Assembly (NCBI GenBank): GCA_002502685.1
Contig: DAQA01000011.1
Span: 61,291-81,214 of the forward strand
Source: Euryarchaeota archaeon UBA202
GTDB lineage: Archaea > Thermoplasmatota > E2 > UBA202
Direction of reading: 5' to 3'
Length of the DNA: 19,924 bases
Within the stretch, counting starts at the first letter, position 1. Each line of letters begins with the position of its first letter. A program made the position numbers and the translations under genes. Below the pieces are notes generated by a model. It was not told the DNA's origin and searched no databases. It saw only the letters and a list, made by a program, of their open reading frames with translations. Below, in pieces: positions 7,155 to 14,487 of the stretch.

Positions 7155-7309
7155 TGGCAAGAAATAAACATGTTGCAAAAAAGAAGCGTTTGCAAAAGGC
7201 AACTAAAAGCAATCGCCGTGTACCTGCATGGATAATATTGAGAACAAATAGACGATTTCTACGTCATCCGAAAAGAAGAATGTGGCGACGAAGCAAATTA
7301 AAGAAGTGA
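7154..7309 (+). CDS. rpl39e: 50S ribosomal protein L39e
   Basis: This 51-residue, very basic protein starts at ATG 7154, whose A is the last base of the preceding stop (TAATG), and ends at TGA 7307-7309. MARNKHVAKKKRLQKATKSN, then RRVPAWIILRT and HPKRRMWRRSKLKK, is textbook L39e, which lines the peptide exit tunnel. It is easily missed because of its small size. Confidence 0.97.
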   Translation: MARNKHVAKKKRLQKATKSNRRVPAWIILRTNRRFLRHPKRRMWRRSKLKK

Positions 7310-7313
7310 TTGT

Positions 7314-7814
7314 ATGGAAGAAAAATTATATACCATCCCTTTATCTAGGGCAAAAACTGCTCCCAAAGTAAGAAGATCCCTAAGTGCTATTAAGGTTATC
7401 AAAGAATATCTTTCTCGGAATCTTCATATCGACATGGATGCTTTGCATATGGATCCTTCTATTAATGAAGCCATTTGGTCAAGGGGCAATAAAAAAATTC
7501 CCTCAAAGTTGAGAGTAAGAATTGTACAATTAGAGGAGGGAATAATTGAGGCTTCTTTGCCAGGGGTTAAGACAAGATCTGAAATCGAGGTGGAATTAGA
7601 AAAGAAGGAAAAGAAGGAAAAGAAAGAAAAGGAGAAAAAGGAGGAAGAGGAGGGGAAAAAGAGTAAGGCGAAGGGTGAAAAACAGGAAGGCAAAACTGTT
7701 GATGAAGGTACACGATCAAGTGGGCAGGGTGATAAAAAACATGCCGAAAAAGATGATGCCTCCTCTAAAAAAAAATCCTCTAAAAACATTTCTAAAAAAG
7801 AAAAGGAAGGGTAA
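7314..7814 (+). CDS. rpl31e: 50S ribosomal protein L31e with a long charged C-terminal extension
   Basis: Residues 1-92 are a normal archaeal L31e (YTIPLSRAKTAPKVRRS at 6-22, a WSRGNKKIPSKLRVRI block at about 56-71), which sits near the exit tunnel. The family is usually about 80-95 residues; this protein has 166. From about residue 93 it changes into a Lys/Glu-rich low-complexity tail (KKEKKEKKEK repeats, then a Gly/Ser/Lys-rich end). The reading frame is open, with no sign of a lost stop inside the core. The tail is encoded by purine-rich DNA (AAGGAAAAGAAGG units), so it may have grown by repeat slippage. The next gene, aIF6, starts 13 bases later. Confidence 0.95.
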   Translation: MEEKLYTIPLSRAKTAPKVRRSLSAIKVIKEYLSRNLHIDMDALHMDPSINEAIWSRGNKKIPSKLRVRIVQLEEGIIEASLPGVKTRSEIEVELEKKEKKEKKEKEKKEEEEGKKSKAKGEKQEGKTVDEGTRSSGQGDKKHAEKDDASSKKKSSKNISKKEKEG

Positions 7815-7826
7815 CAATAGTACAAA

Positions 7827-8486
7827 ATGCTCAAGAAACTAGAATTCAATGGCAATCCCTTTCTGGGTGTTTTTTGTAAAACAAATGAGCATATAGCATT
7901 TATCCCCCCTTATTTACCAAAAAAAATTCATCGTATAATAGAAAAAATCCTCAATGTGAAAGTAGTAGAGGTATCTATTGGGGGTGGAACCATTATAGGA
8001 TCTTTAATGTGTCTAAATTCGCATGGTGCGGTTGTAGCTAATTATATAGGGGAAGAGGAACGGGAAGCTATCGAAAAAAATATTGGGCAAGTGACCCTGT
8101 TAACTGATAAATTAAATGCAGCTGGAAATAATATCCTTACCAATGATAAAGGGGCACTTGTCCACCCTGGCATTAAAAACATTAAGGATATTGAAGACGC
8201 ATTAAATGTACCCGTGTACCATGGTTCTGTCTCTGGTGTTGAGACCGTTGGTATGGCAGCTATTTCCACAAATAAAGGCGTTCTGTGTCATCCAAAAATA
8301 ACCTCTGAAGAAAAAACATTACTGGAATCAGTATTTGACGTACCTGTCAGCATCGGGACAGTATGTCACGGCATGCCATATGTGGGAGTGGGTGTAGTGG
8401 CAAATAGCTCTGGAGCATTAACCGGGACATATACAACGGGAATAGAACTAGGAAGAATAGAAGAAGCATTGGATTTGATACCATGA
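7827..8486 (+). CDS. eif6: Translation initiation factor 6 (ribosome anti-association factor)
   Basis: This 219-residue protein has the normal length of aIF6, which binds the large ribosomal subunit and prevents premature joining of the small one. The pentein-like repeats are visible as recurring units, such as GNNILTNDKGALVHP (about 101-115), TNKGVLCHP and VGVGVVANSSGAL. FNGNPFLGVFCKTNEHIAF marks the N-terminus. It lies in the conserved position between L31e and L18Ae, and its stop overlaps the start of L18Ae (ATGA at 8483). Confidence 0.97.
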   Translation: MLKKLEFNGNPFLGVFCKTNEHIAFIPPYLPKKIHRIIEKILNVKVVEVSIGGGTIIGSLMCLNSHGAVVANYIGEEEREAIEKNIGQVTLLTDKLNAAGNNILTNDKGALVHPGIKNIKDIEDALNVPVYHGSVSGVETVGMAAISTNKGVLCHPKITSEEKTLLESVFDVPVSIGTVCHGMPYVGVGVVANSSGALTGTYTTGIELGRIEEALDLIP

Positions 8487-8710
8487 AAAAAGCATATAAA
8501 ATAAATGGAAAATTTTTAATGGGTGAAGACTGGCAGTATTTCACCAAAGAAGTTATTGCGCCAAACGAAAAAAAAGCAATGGAGATACTTCTCTCAGATA
8601 TGGGAAGTAAGCACCGTGTCAAGCGAAGAAATATACACATCAAAGAAGTAGTGGAGGTCCCTAGTGATCAAATAGAAAGCCCGGTTGTCAAATATCTAAT
8701 GGAGAAATGA
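8483..8710 (+). CDS. rpl18ae: 50S ribosomal protein L18Ae (LX)
   Basis: This 75-residue protein matches archaeal LX/L18Ae, which has one copy of the domain that occurs twice in eukaryotic L18a. The N-terminal block YKINGKFLMGEDWQYFTKEV, the middle E-KKAMEILLSDMGSKHRVKR and the end NIHIKEV are characteristic. It overlaps aIF6 by 4 bases and is followed after 1 base by prefoldin alpha, the usual archaeal order. Confidence 0.95.
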   Translation: MKKAYKINGKFLMGEDWQYFTKEVIAPNEKKAMEILLSDMGSKHRVKRRNIHIKEVVEVPSDQIESPVVKYLMEK

Positions 8711-8711
8711 C

Positions 8712-9119
8712 ATGGACAAAGACGAAACCCAAGATATCCTCCTGTTTCAGCAATACCAAAATCAACTGGAACTGATATCTCAACAAGTTACACTCATTGA
8801 TAATTTAATCTTGGAATATGAAAGAGCAAAAGAAACCCTCCAAGAGATCGGTAATACAGAAAAGGATAAAGAAATTTTAATACCTGTGGGAGGAGATACC
8901 TTTGTCTTTGGTGCTCTTAAAGATAAAACAAAAGTTATTACAGGTATCGGGGGAAATGTCAGCATTGAAAAAAGAATCACGAATGCGGTTCCCGCTCTGC
9001 AAAAAAAGATAGAGGACTTTAGAAAAGAGGAAGACAAACTTGTAAATTTAGTCCAGGAAATCCAGGGAAAAACCGAGGTACTGACACAAAAAATTAAGGA
9101 AAGAAGAGGAGAAAAATAG
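8712..9119 (+). CDS. pfdA: Prefoldin alpha subunit
   Basis: This 135-residue protein is the alpha subunit of archaeal prefoldin, a hexameric holdase that delivers unfolded proteins to the group II chaperonin. Two long helices at about 5-48 and 90-133 form the coiled-coil tentacle. Between them is the short beta hairpin region LIPVGGDTFVFGALKD (about 55-70), the family hallmark. A GGAG element overlapping the end of L18Ae can serve as its ribosome site. It is followed directly by ftsY, whose GTG start overlaps the TAG stop by one base. Confidence 0.94.
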   Translation: MDKDETQDILLFQQYQNQLELISQQVTLIDNLILEYERAKETLQEIGNTEKDKEILIPVGGDTFVFGALKDKTKVITGIGGNVSIEKRITNAVPALQKKIEDFRKEEDKLVNLVQEIQGKTEVLTQKIKERRGEK

Positions 9120-10144
9120 TGTTTAAATTTCTTCGCAAAAAATTTGGTAAGTTTGAGCAACAAATTGAATCTGAATTAGAGAAATCCAGGGGTGAATATA
9201 AACAAATAGAGGCACAAGATACCGCAGTTGAAGGCAAAGTAGATCAAGAACTTAAAAAAGCAGTGGAACAAAAAAAACAAGTCCAAAAAATTTCAAGGGA
9301 AAGACACCCTTTTTCTATAAGTAAAAAAAAATTGGATAATCTTCTATGGGATTTAGAGATCGGTCTTCTTGAATCAGATGTGGCTCTTCCCGTTGTCGAG
9401 GAAATAAAGGAAAATATCAAAGAGCAATTAAGCTATATCCGGAGTGGAAGTGCAAAAGATGTTGTACGCCAGGCTCTCATGGATGCTATTTCAAATGTTC
9501 TTCTTTCAACCCAAGTTAATTTCCAAAATATTATTGAAACCCAAGAGAAACCGGTAGTGCTTATGTTTGTCGGTGTTAATGGAACAGGAAAAACAACTGC
9601 GATAGCAAAACTCTGTTACTATCTCCAAAAAATAGGTAAAAGTTGTGTCATATCGGCAAGTGATACCTTTCGTGCTGGAGCCATCGAACAATTAGAACAA
9701 CATGCCACTAATCTTGGTGTCAAACTTATCAAGCATAAGGCGGGGGCTGATCCGGCAGCTGTCGCCTATGATGCTATCCAGCATGCCAAAGCGCGTCGTA
9801 AAGATGTTGTTTTACTAGATACCGCGGGAAGGATGCAAACCAACATAAATCTGATGGATGAAATGAAAAAAATTCGGCGGGTCGCGCAACCCGATATGGT
9901 TATCTTTGTTGGTGATGCGCTCACGGGAAATGATGCAGTGGAGCAGGCGAAAAGATTTGACGAGATAGTGGGAATCGATGGTATCATTTTAACCAAAGTT
10001 GATGCTGATGCAAAAGGAGGGGCTGCCCTTTCCATTGCATACACCATTGGAAAACCTCTTCTTTTTATTGGGGTGGGCCAAGGATATGATGATCAAATCC
10101 CCTTTGACCCTGAATGGATGGTGAAAAGAATTTTTGAGGAATAA
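9119..10144 (+). CDS. ftsY: Signal recognition particle receptor FtsY
   Basis: This 341-residue SRP receptor GTPase docks ribosome-SRP complexes at the membrane translocon. A charged N-terminal region of about 60 residues precedes the NG domain. GTPase motifs are G1 VGVNGTGKTT (151-160), the DTFRAGAIEQL block (182-192), G3 DTAGR (234-238), TKVDADAKGG (292-301) and a C-terminal GVGQGYDDQIPFDPEWMV. The start is GTG at 9119, preceded by an AGGAG ribosome site at about 9107-9111, so it is translationally coupled to prefoldin. It closes the S19e cluster; an A/T-rich 83-base gap follows. Confidence 0.97.
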   Translation: MFKFLRKKFGKFEQQIESELEKSRGEYKQIEAQDTAVEGKVDQELKKAVEQKKQVQKISRERHPFSISKKKLDNLLWDLEIGLLESDVALPVVEEIKENIKEQLSYIRSGSAKDVVRQALMDAISNVLLSTQVNFQNIIETQEKPVVLMFVGVNGTGKTTAIAKLCYYLQKIGKSCVISASDTFRAGAIEQLEQHATNLGVKLIKHKAGADPAAVAYDAIQHAKARRKDVVLLDTAGRMQTNINLMDEMKKIRRVAQPDMVIFVGDALTGNDAVEQAKRFDEIVGIDGIILTKVDADAKGGAALSIAYTIGKPLLFIGVGQGYDDQIPFDPEWMVKRIFEE

Positions 10145-10227
10145 AAAAAATAATTTTTTAATTAATCAAAAATTTATTTTTAGAGGATGCTAAGGTTTAA
10201 AAAACTTTGAAAATATATCCCTTATCA

Positions 10228-11136
10228 ATGCGGATCACAGTTTTTGGTGCGGGGTCTCTTGGCTCTTTTATTGGAGGCATATTATCCATTAAACATCATG
10301 TAGGGATTATTGGTAGACATTCCCATATTAATGCAATAAAACAAAAAGGTCTTAGGATCACCGGGAAAACAAACCTAGTAGCATACCCTAAAACATCCTT
10401 GCTAGACTGCCAAAATCCTGAACTGCTCATATTGACCGTGAAAGCATATGATACGAAAAAGGCATTACTGGATGCCTATCCCCTGCTTGGTCCTGATACC
10501 TCTGTTTTGTCTTTACAAAATGGTTTTCTTAATGAAAAAATCATTGGCGATATGATTGGAAGCAGAAAAGTCATAGGTGGTACTACATCTCATGGAGTGA
10601 CTTTAATACGCCCCGGTGAAATCAATCATACAGGGCTAGGTGATACTGTCATTGGGGAAATGGATGGTCGCATTACCCCTCGTATTAAAAGCATATCCTC
10701 TGTTTTTGATGAAGTTGGCATACAAACCAGAATAAGTCGTAATATCACCAAAGAACTTTATATCAAAACTATTGTCAATGCTGGAATCAATCCAGTTACT
10801 GCTCTATTTCATTGTAAAAATGGAGCATTGCTCACTAACCCTTTTCTGGCACAAGTCTTGGAGTTAACCTGTAAGGAAGCCGTTGATATCATAAATTCAT
10901 CTGGAATAATCCTTCCTTCCGATATCATAAAAACAGTAAAAAAAATTGCGCAATGTACTAGTGATAATTATTCATCCATGGTTCAATCCATCCAACGTCA
11001 TAAAAAAACAGAGATTGATCAAATAAATGGGGAAATTGTCGCACTGGCGGAAAAACTGGGTAGGCCAGCACCCCTGAATAAGATGCTGGTTCTTCTTGTA
11101 AAGGCCTTGGAATATGAAAATGCCGCTGTTGCCTGA
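10228..11136 (+). CDS. panE: 2-dehydropantoate 2-reductase (ketopantoate reductase)
   Basis: This 302-residue NAD(P)H-dependent enzyme reduces ketopantoate to pantoate for coenzyme A synthesis. A Rossmann GAGSLGS lies at residues 7-13, and the conserved LQNG at 96-99. The catalytic helix ELYIKTIVNAGINPVTAL (176-193) supplies K180, N184 and N188, which correspond to the Lys/Asn/Asn set of characterised ketopantoate reductases. I use ATG 10228 because MRITVFGAGS matches the family start; an upstream in-frame TTG (10207) adds seven poorly conserved residues. No ribosome site precedes it, and a TTTAAAAAAC element near 10196-10205 fits a leaderless promoter. The gene stands alone and ends inside a hairpin. 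Confidence 0.93.
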   Translation: MRITVFGAGSLGSFIGGILSIKHHVGIIGRHSHINAIKQKGLRITGKTNLVAYPKTSLLDCQNPELLILTVKAYDTKKALLDAYPLLGPDTSVLSLQNGFLNEKIIGDMIGSRKVIGGTTSHGVTLIRPGEINHTGLGDTVIGEMDGRITPRIKSISSVFDEVGIQTRISRNITKELYIKTIVNAGINPVTALFHCKNGALLTNPFLAQVLELTCKEAVDIINSSGIILPSDIIKTVKKIAQCTSDNYSSMVQSIQRHKKTEIDQINGEIVALAEKLGRPAPLNKMLVLLVKALEYENAAVA

Positions 11137-11172
11137 CACACTTTGTGGTGGTCAGGCATCCCAACCCTTTTT
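11131..11172 (+). terminator. Hairpin and T-run after panE
   Basis: GCCTGAC (11131-11137) and GTCAGGC (11151-11157) form a perfect 7-base inverted repeat across the panE stop codon. A short run of five T follows at 11168-11172. This looks like a terminator. Archaeal termination needs only T-rich tracts, so the hairpin itself may have another role. Confidence 0.45.
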
Positions 11173-11360
11173 ACAGCAGCAGGGGTATTAGATGTCGCGG
11201 CATATTTAGGGCATCTGGGTTGTCCTACAGGTCATCTTTTTGTATAATCCCAGAGGGACCCAAAGATGCCTCAGGTGTATCCCCCCTTGGAGAATTCTCT
11301 ACCTGGAAGGATAGATTATTCGTGCAGGAGGATACAAATGTATATGTCGTCATTGCATAA
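11145..11360 (+). other. Unassigned open frame in the panE-ndk gap
   Basis: The 326-base gap between panE and the convergent ndk gene contains a 71-codon frame from GTG 11145. It overlaps the putative terminator, has no ribosome site and matches no family I recognise. The minus strand also stays open over part of the stretch (ATG 11353), so neither reading is convincing. It may be non-coding, or a relic. No RNA-gene signature was recognised. Confidence 0.15.
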
Positions 11361-11462
11361 AAAAATTAGTGAATCATTATCTTGCCTGTTTAAGATGGAG
11401 AGTTACTGTTTTTATTTCTGTAGGTGACTCCTAGGGTGTGCTCTATATATTTTGTTATATGA

Positions 11463-11915
11463 TTATTCATAAATCCATGTTTCATCGATTTTTTCGTAGG
11501 AGATAATTTCCTGATTGGTGAACCATAGATTAATTTCATTTCTTGCGTTTTCTGGTGAATCACTGGCATGTATGAGATTTCGTCCAATCTGTTGGGCAAA
11601 GTCTCCTCGTATGGTGCCTGGTCTTGCCTCAAGGGGATCTGTTGCACCAACGATTTTTCGTACACGTTCGATCACTTTATCTCCTTCCCACACCATGGTC
11701 ACTACAGGTCCAGAGGTGATATAGTCCAGGAGATTTTCATAGAATTTTTTTTCCTTGTGTATCCCGTAATGTTTTTCGGCTATATTCCGGGGAACGGATA
11801 AAAGTTTCATGGCGACAATTTTGAGGCCGCTCTGTTCAAGTCTCTTAATTAGTTTACCTACTAAACCGCGTTGTATACCGTCTGGTTTAATCATAACAAA
11901 GGTTCTTTCTCTCAT
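11463..11915 (-). CDS. ndk: Nucleoside-diphosphate kinase
   Basis: This 150-residue enzyme transfers the gamma phosphate between nucleoside di- and triphosphates through a phosphohistidine. ERTFVMIKPDGIQRGLVG (3-20) is the family N-terminus. The active site is H116 in NLIHASDSPENA, and ARPGTIRGDFA lies at 97-107. Starting at ATG 11915 gives the normal length; the frame is open for ten more codons inside L24e, but the ATGA overlap with the L24e stop at 11915-11912 marks the real start. It is the last gene of the L7Ae-S28e-L24e-NDK cluster, a standard euryarchaeal order that often continues into IF-2. Here it is followed by unassigned sequence instead. Confidence 0.96.
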   Translation of the reverse strand: MRERTFVMIKPDGIQRGLVGKLIKRLEQSGLKIVAMKLLSVPRNIAEKHYGIHKEKKFYENLLDYITSGPVVTMVWEGDKVIERVRKIVGATDPLEARPGTIRGDFAQQIGRNLIHASDSPENARNEINLWFTNQEIISYEKIDETWIYE

Positions 11916-12100
11916 TTTCCGCCGCCAGTGAAATTTTTGCTCCATCGAGTTCTTCGGGGTATACGCTTTAAGTTCAGCATGTTCTTCTTACATTTCGTGG
12001 AACAAAAATTATAGAGTGCTCCATCTTTTTTTATGTATATTGTGCCTGTTCCCGGTTCAATTTCGTTGCCACAAAAAGTGCAAAGTCTTCTCTCAACCAT
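11912..12100 (-). CDS. rpl24e: 50S ribosomal protein L24e
   Basis: This 62-residue zinc-ribbon protein of the large subunit has four cysteine ligands at C7, C10, C33 and C37 (RLCTFCGNEIEPGTG and NFCSTKCKKN). RIPRRTRWSK near the C-terminus matches the family's PRK-x-RWT-type motif. It lies 2 bases after S28e and overlaps ndk by 4 bases. Confidence 0.96.
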   Translation of the reverse strand: MVERRLCTFCGNEIEPGTGTIYIKKDGALYNFCSTKCKKNMLNLKRIPRRTRWSKNFTGGGK

Positions 12101-12102
12101 TT

Positions 12103-12315
12103 CTACCTCGTGGACAACCGTCTGGCTTCACGGGCAGCTTCTCGTAATACCAATATGTCTCCTGGCTGCACCGGTCCCATTACATTTCGTGTTATCACTC
12201 TATTTTTATCGGGTCCTTCCAATATTTTAACTCGGACCTGTGTTGCCTCACCTGCCATTCCTGTCCGGGCAACGATTTCTACCACTTCAGCTGGGATGCC
12301 TAACTCATCAGCCAT
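12103..12315 (-). CDS. rps28e: 30S ribosomal protein S28e
   Basis: This 70-residue OB-fold protein of the small subunit has GIPAEVVEIVARTGMAGEAT (6-25), NRVITRNVMGPVQPGDIL and the terminal LREAAREARRL (57-67), all typical. The length is normal for archaea. It lies 4 bases after L7Ae and 2 bases before L24e, so the cluster is one transcription unit. Confidence 0.96.
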   Translation of the reverse strand: MADELGIPAEVVEIVARTGMAGEATQVRVKILEGPDKNRVITRNVMGPVQPGDILVLREAAREARRLSTR

Positions 12316-12319
12316 GGGT

Positions 12320-12688
12320 TCACTGTCCCTGCAACTCTGTTACTTCTTTAATAATCTTCTCAAGCAAATCTTTTGCCTCGCCTACGTCAACAAGTGCCAG
12401 GCAAGCTGTCCCGGTATTAAGTCCTGCAGATCTTCCTAAATCCATTCGAGAGGGGACATATGTATACGGTACATTTTTTTCTTGGCATAACACTGGCATA
12501 TGTACTAATATTTCTTCAGGTGAGACATCACTTGCCATAACCACCAATTTTGCCTGTCCCCGTTCCACTTGTTTGGTGACCTCGTTTGTTCCTTTTTTTA
12601 TTTTACCTGTATCACGGGTTTTTTCCACTGCCTCATAGGTCCTATTAACTAATTCTTCTGGTGGGTCAAATCTTACATATATCGGCAT
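12320..12688 (-). CDS. rpl7ae: 50S ribosomal protein L7Ae
   Basis: This 122-residue kink-turn RNA-binding protein belongs to the ribosome and, in archaea, to box C/D and H/ACA RNPs and to RNase P. The RNA-binding block GTNEVTKQVERGQAKLVVMA (33-52) and DVSPEE-x-x-x-HMPVLC-x-E follow the family closely, and SRMDLGRSAGL sits at about 80-90. A strong GGAGG ribosome site lies 7 bases before ATG 12688. It heads the minus-strand operon. Confidence 0.97.
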   Translation of the reverse strand: MPIYVRFDPPEELVNRTYEAVEKTRDTGKIKKGTNEVTKQVERGQAKLVVMASDVSPEEILVHMPVLCQEKNVPYTYVPSRMDLGRSAGLNTGTACLALVDVGEAKDLLEKIIKEVTELQGQ

Positions 12689-12725
12689 TTTTTAGCCTCC
12701 TTCGGGTATAAATATCCGTCATTAA

Positions 12726-12985
12726 TCATGGGCAACACAGAATAGGCCATTGGTATATAACTATACTGGTAGTCGTATCTTCCTTTTTTACATTTTTCTG
12801 GAGGGCAACAACTCCAAGGCTTTTTATTTTCATCTGAATTGGTAAGGGAAGGCTAATTTCGTGGTCACATATTCCATCTGGCTCTCTTTACGTTGGTGAA
12901 TCACCGGATAGCCCTAGATAGATAATATACACAAAATAATTCCAATAACAATAATGAGGGCAACTTACCAGACTTTCCTTCTCAT
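12726..12985 (-). pseudogene. Possible decayed gene for a small membrane-anchored or secreted protein
   Basis: Reading the minus strand from ATG 12985 gives MRRKVW, a stop (TAA), then VALIIVIGIILCILSI, which looks like a membrane anchor or signal sequence, another stop (TAG) and GYPVIHQR. After a one-base frame change the text continues as PDGICDHEISLPLPIQMKIK and SLGVVALQKNVKKED up to TGA 12728-12726. The pieces read like one protein of about 85 residues broken by two stops and a frameshift. I do not recognise a family. No ribosome site is clear. The L7Ae promoter overlaps its end. Chance cannot be excluded in this A/T-rich gap. Confidence 0.3.
12752..12764 (-). promoter_or_regulatory. Probable promoter of the L7Ae operon
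   Basis: On the minus strand GTATAGTTATATA lies about 65 bases before the L7Ae start. Transcription 26 bases below it would begin near 12730 and leave a leader of about 40 bases that contains the GGAGG site. A second TATA-like GGATATTTATACC (12704-12716) is too close to the start to leave room for that site. Confidence 0.4.
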
Positions 12986-13292
12986 ATCTATGCTTTATTA
13001 TTGATATGAATGTGTTGCCTTGTCATGCATTAATTTTTTTTTTGTGTGATTATAACAGAAATACCGACACTTATCTGTTTATTTTTTTTGGGGGACAAGA
13101 CTATCTTTTTGTGGTTTTTCTAATTCCCTGCATTTGCGGGGCCATAATGCCTCCTCTAGTTCTTTATACCCTCAAGATCCCATTTCCATTAATCCTATTC
13201 TGCCAGACACTGGCAGATAAAAATAAAAAGCCTCCATCTAAGGTATTATACTTCCCTTATCCCTTATAAAAAGACAACCGGGGAAACACAAG
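12986..13292. other. Gap before the L18e operon, no recognised gene; contains an inverted repeat
   Basis: This stretch is rich in T runs on the plus strand. An 87-codon frame (13006-13269, plus) is hydrophobic but has low-complexity T-driven composition, and I do not consider it a gene. The one clear structure is a perfect inverted repeat CTGCCAG-ACA-CTGGCAG (13200-13216). A second TATA-like CTTATAAAAAG lies at about 13263-13273. No tRNA or box C/D signature was seen. Confidence 0.4.
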
Positions 13293-13304
13293 TATTATAA
13301 ATAA
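13293..13304 (+). promoter_or_regulatory. TATA box of the L18e operon
   Basis: TATTATAAATAA is a strong archaeal TATA box whose centre lies 26-27 bases before the GTG start of L18e at 13325. This implies that transcription starts at the start codon itself. There is no ribosome site between them, in agreement with a leaderless mRNA. Confidence 0.6.
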
Positions 13305-13324
13305 GGTCTTAATACTTTGTTTCC

Positions 13325-13678
13325 GTGAAAAAAACTAATCCTCAACTCATCACTCTTATTCAGCAGCTCCGGCAGATGTCAAAAGAACAAAAAGTGGATA
13401 TCTGGAAAGATATTGCCAAAAGACTTGAAAAACCCGGCAAAAACTATCCTCAAGTTAACTTGGATAAAATACAAAAACATCTATTGGAGAAGGAAACAGC
13501 ACTTATCCCTGGGAAAGTTTTAGGAAATGGAGAGATAAAAAAAATGGATATAGCTGCATGGAAGTTCTCAGAAACCTCAAAAAATAAAATAAAACAGGCA
13601 GGGGGACATTACTACACTATCCAAGAACTACTCCAAAAAAACCCTAAGGGTAAAAATTTACGTATTATTGGGGGTTAA
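13325..13678 (+). CDS. rpl18e: 50S ribosomal protein L18e
   Basis: This 117-residue protein matches archaeal L18e (bacterial L15-like fold). KKTNPQLITLIQQLRQMSKE is the family N-terminus, WKDIAKRLEKPGKNYPQVNL follows at about 27-46, and the core has ETALIPGKVLGNGEI (58-72) and VAAWKFS-like IAAWKFS. The C-terminus NPKGKNLRIIGG is also conserved. The start is GTG 13325 with no ribosome site, directly at the predicted transcription start. It is first in the operon L18e-L13-S9-RpoN and is followed by L13 after 4 bases. Confidence 0.96.
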   Translation: MKKTNPQLITLIQQLRQMSKEQKVDIWKDIAKRLEKPGKNYPQVNLDKIQKHLLEKETALIPGKVLGNGEIKKMDIAAWKFSETSKNKIKQAGGHYYTIQELLQKNPKGKNLRIIGG

Positions 13679-13682
13679 AAAT

Positions 13683-14087
13683 ATGGTGGCAGTCATTGAT
13701 ACCAGCAATGCACCAATGGGACGTGCAGCATCTCTTATTGCACAAAGATTACTGAAGGGAGAAAAAATCATTGTTGTTAACTCGGAGAAAGCGATCATTT
13801 CAGGAAGAAAAAAAGAAATAAAAAAACGGTATAAAGCAAAGCGAGACATTGGCACATCCCGCAAAGGTCCTTTTGCGTTCCGCACACCTGATCGTATCCT
13901 CAAAAAAACCATACGTGGCATGCTTCCGTATCAACAAGCAAAGGGAAGAAAGGCATTTAAAAATCTTAAAACATATATTGGGATACCTGAAGAATTTCAA
14001 AAAGAAAATATTGAAATCCTGTGGAAAAAACCCAAATTAGAATATTTTATTACTCTTGAAGAGCTTTCAAAGTCACTAAAAACATGA
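13683..14087 (+). CDS. rpl13: 50S ribosomal protein L13
   Basis: This 134-residue protein is the archaeal L13. MVAVIDTSNAPMGRAASLIA (1-20), VVNSEKAIISGRK (about 35-47) and RTPDRILKKTIRGMLPYQQA-KGR are typical; the last block corresponds to the family's RGMLP motif. ATG 13683 is preceded at proper distance by TGGGGGT at the end of L18e, which serves as ribosome site. A TTG at 13668 is in frame but lies inside L18e. Its stop overlaps S9 by 4 bases. Confidence 0.96.
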   Translation: MVAVIDTSNAPMGRAASLIAQRLLKGEKIIVVNSEKAIISGRKKEIKKRYKAKRDIGTSRKGPFAFRTPDRILKKTIRGMLPYQQAKGRKAFKNLKTYIGIPEEFQKENIEILWKKPKLEYFITLEELSKSLKT

Positions 14088-14485
14088 CAAAAGTAGTTAC
14101 AACCTCTGGAAAAAGAAAATCATCCATTGCCCGAGCCACTGTAAAGAAGGGAAAGGGCACGGTGAAAATAAATAAGACAGCTCTTCATGCATATCAACCA
14201 GAATTTGCAAGACAAATGATTGAAGAGCCTCTTGCCATGGCAGATAAGCATGCCAAAAAGATTGATATCAAAATAAATGTAAGTGGAGGCGGGACCATGG
14301 GTGAAGCTGAAGCCATCAGAACCGCGATAGCCAAAGGACTTGTCGAGTACACTGGTGATGCTAAGCTCAAAGAAACATTTACAAATTATGATCGCACGCT
14401 CCTTGTAAGCGACATTAGATATAAAGAAACAAAAAAACAGCTGGGCAGAGGCGCCAGGAAAAAGAGGCAAAAATCCTATCGATAA
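14084..14485 (+). CDS. rps9: 30S ribosomal protein S9
   Basis: This 133-residue protein is archaeal S9, whose C-terminal tail reaches the P-site tRNA. TTSGKRKSSIARATVKKGKG (6-25) is the family start, VSGGGTMGEAEAIRTAIAKG lies at about 66-85, and the end GRGARKKRQKSYR is the invariant basic tail. It starts inside the end of L13 (ATGA) and is followed after 2 bases by rpoN. Confidence 0.97.
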   Translation: MTKVVTTSGKRKSSIARATVKKGKGTVKINKTALHAYQPEFARQMIEEPLAMADKHAKKIDIKINVSGGGTMGEAEAIRTAIAKGLVEYTGDAKLKETFTNYDRTLLVSDIRYKETKKQLGRGARKKRQKSYR

Positions 14486-14487
14486 CC

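Noticed and set aside
7424..7855. Long minus-strand open frame opposite L31e, rich in Ser/Phe
   Set aside because: It is the antisense of the Lys/Glu-rich L31e tail; the composition is explained by the purine-rich plus strand.
11137..11462. SRP (7S) RNA in the panE-ndk gap
   Set aside because: The conserved SRP RNA loop sequences are absent and the terminal pairing is not seen.
13006..13269. 87-codon hydrophobic plus-strand frame before L18e
   Set aside because: T-run-driven composition, no ribosome site, no family resemblance.
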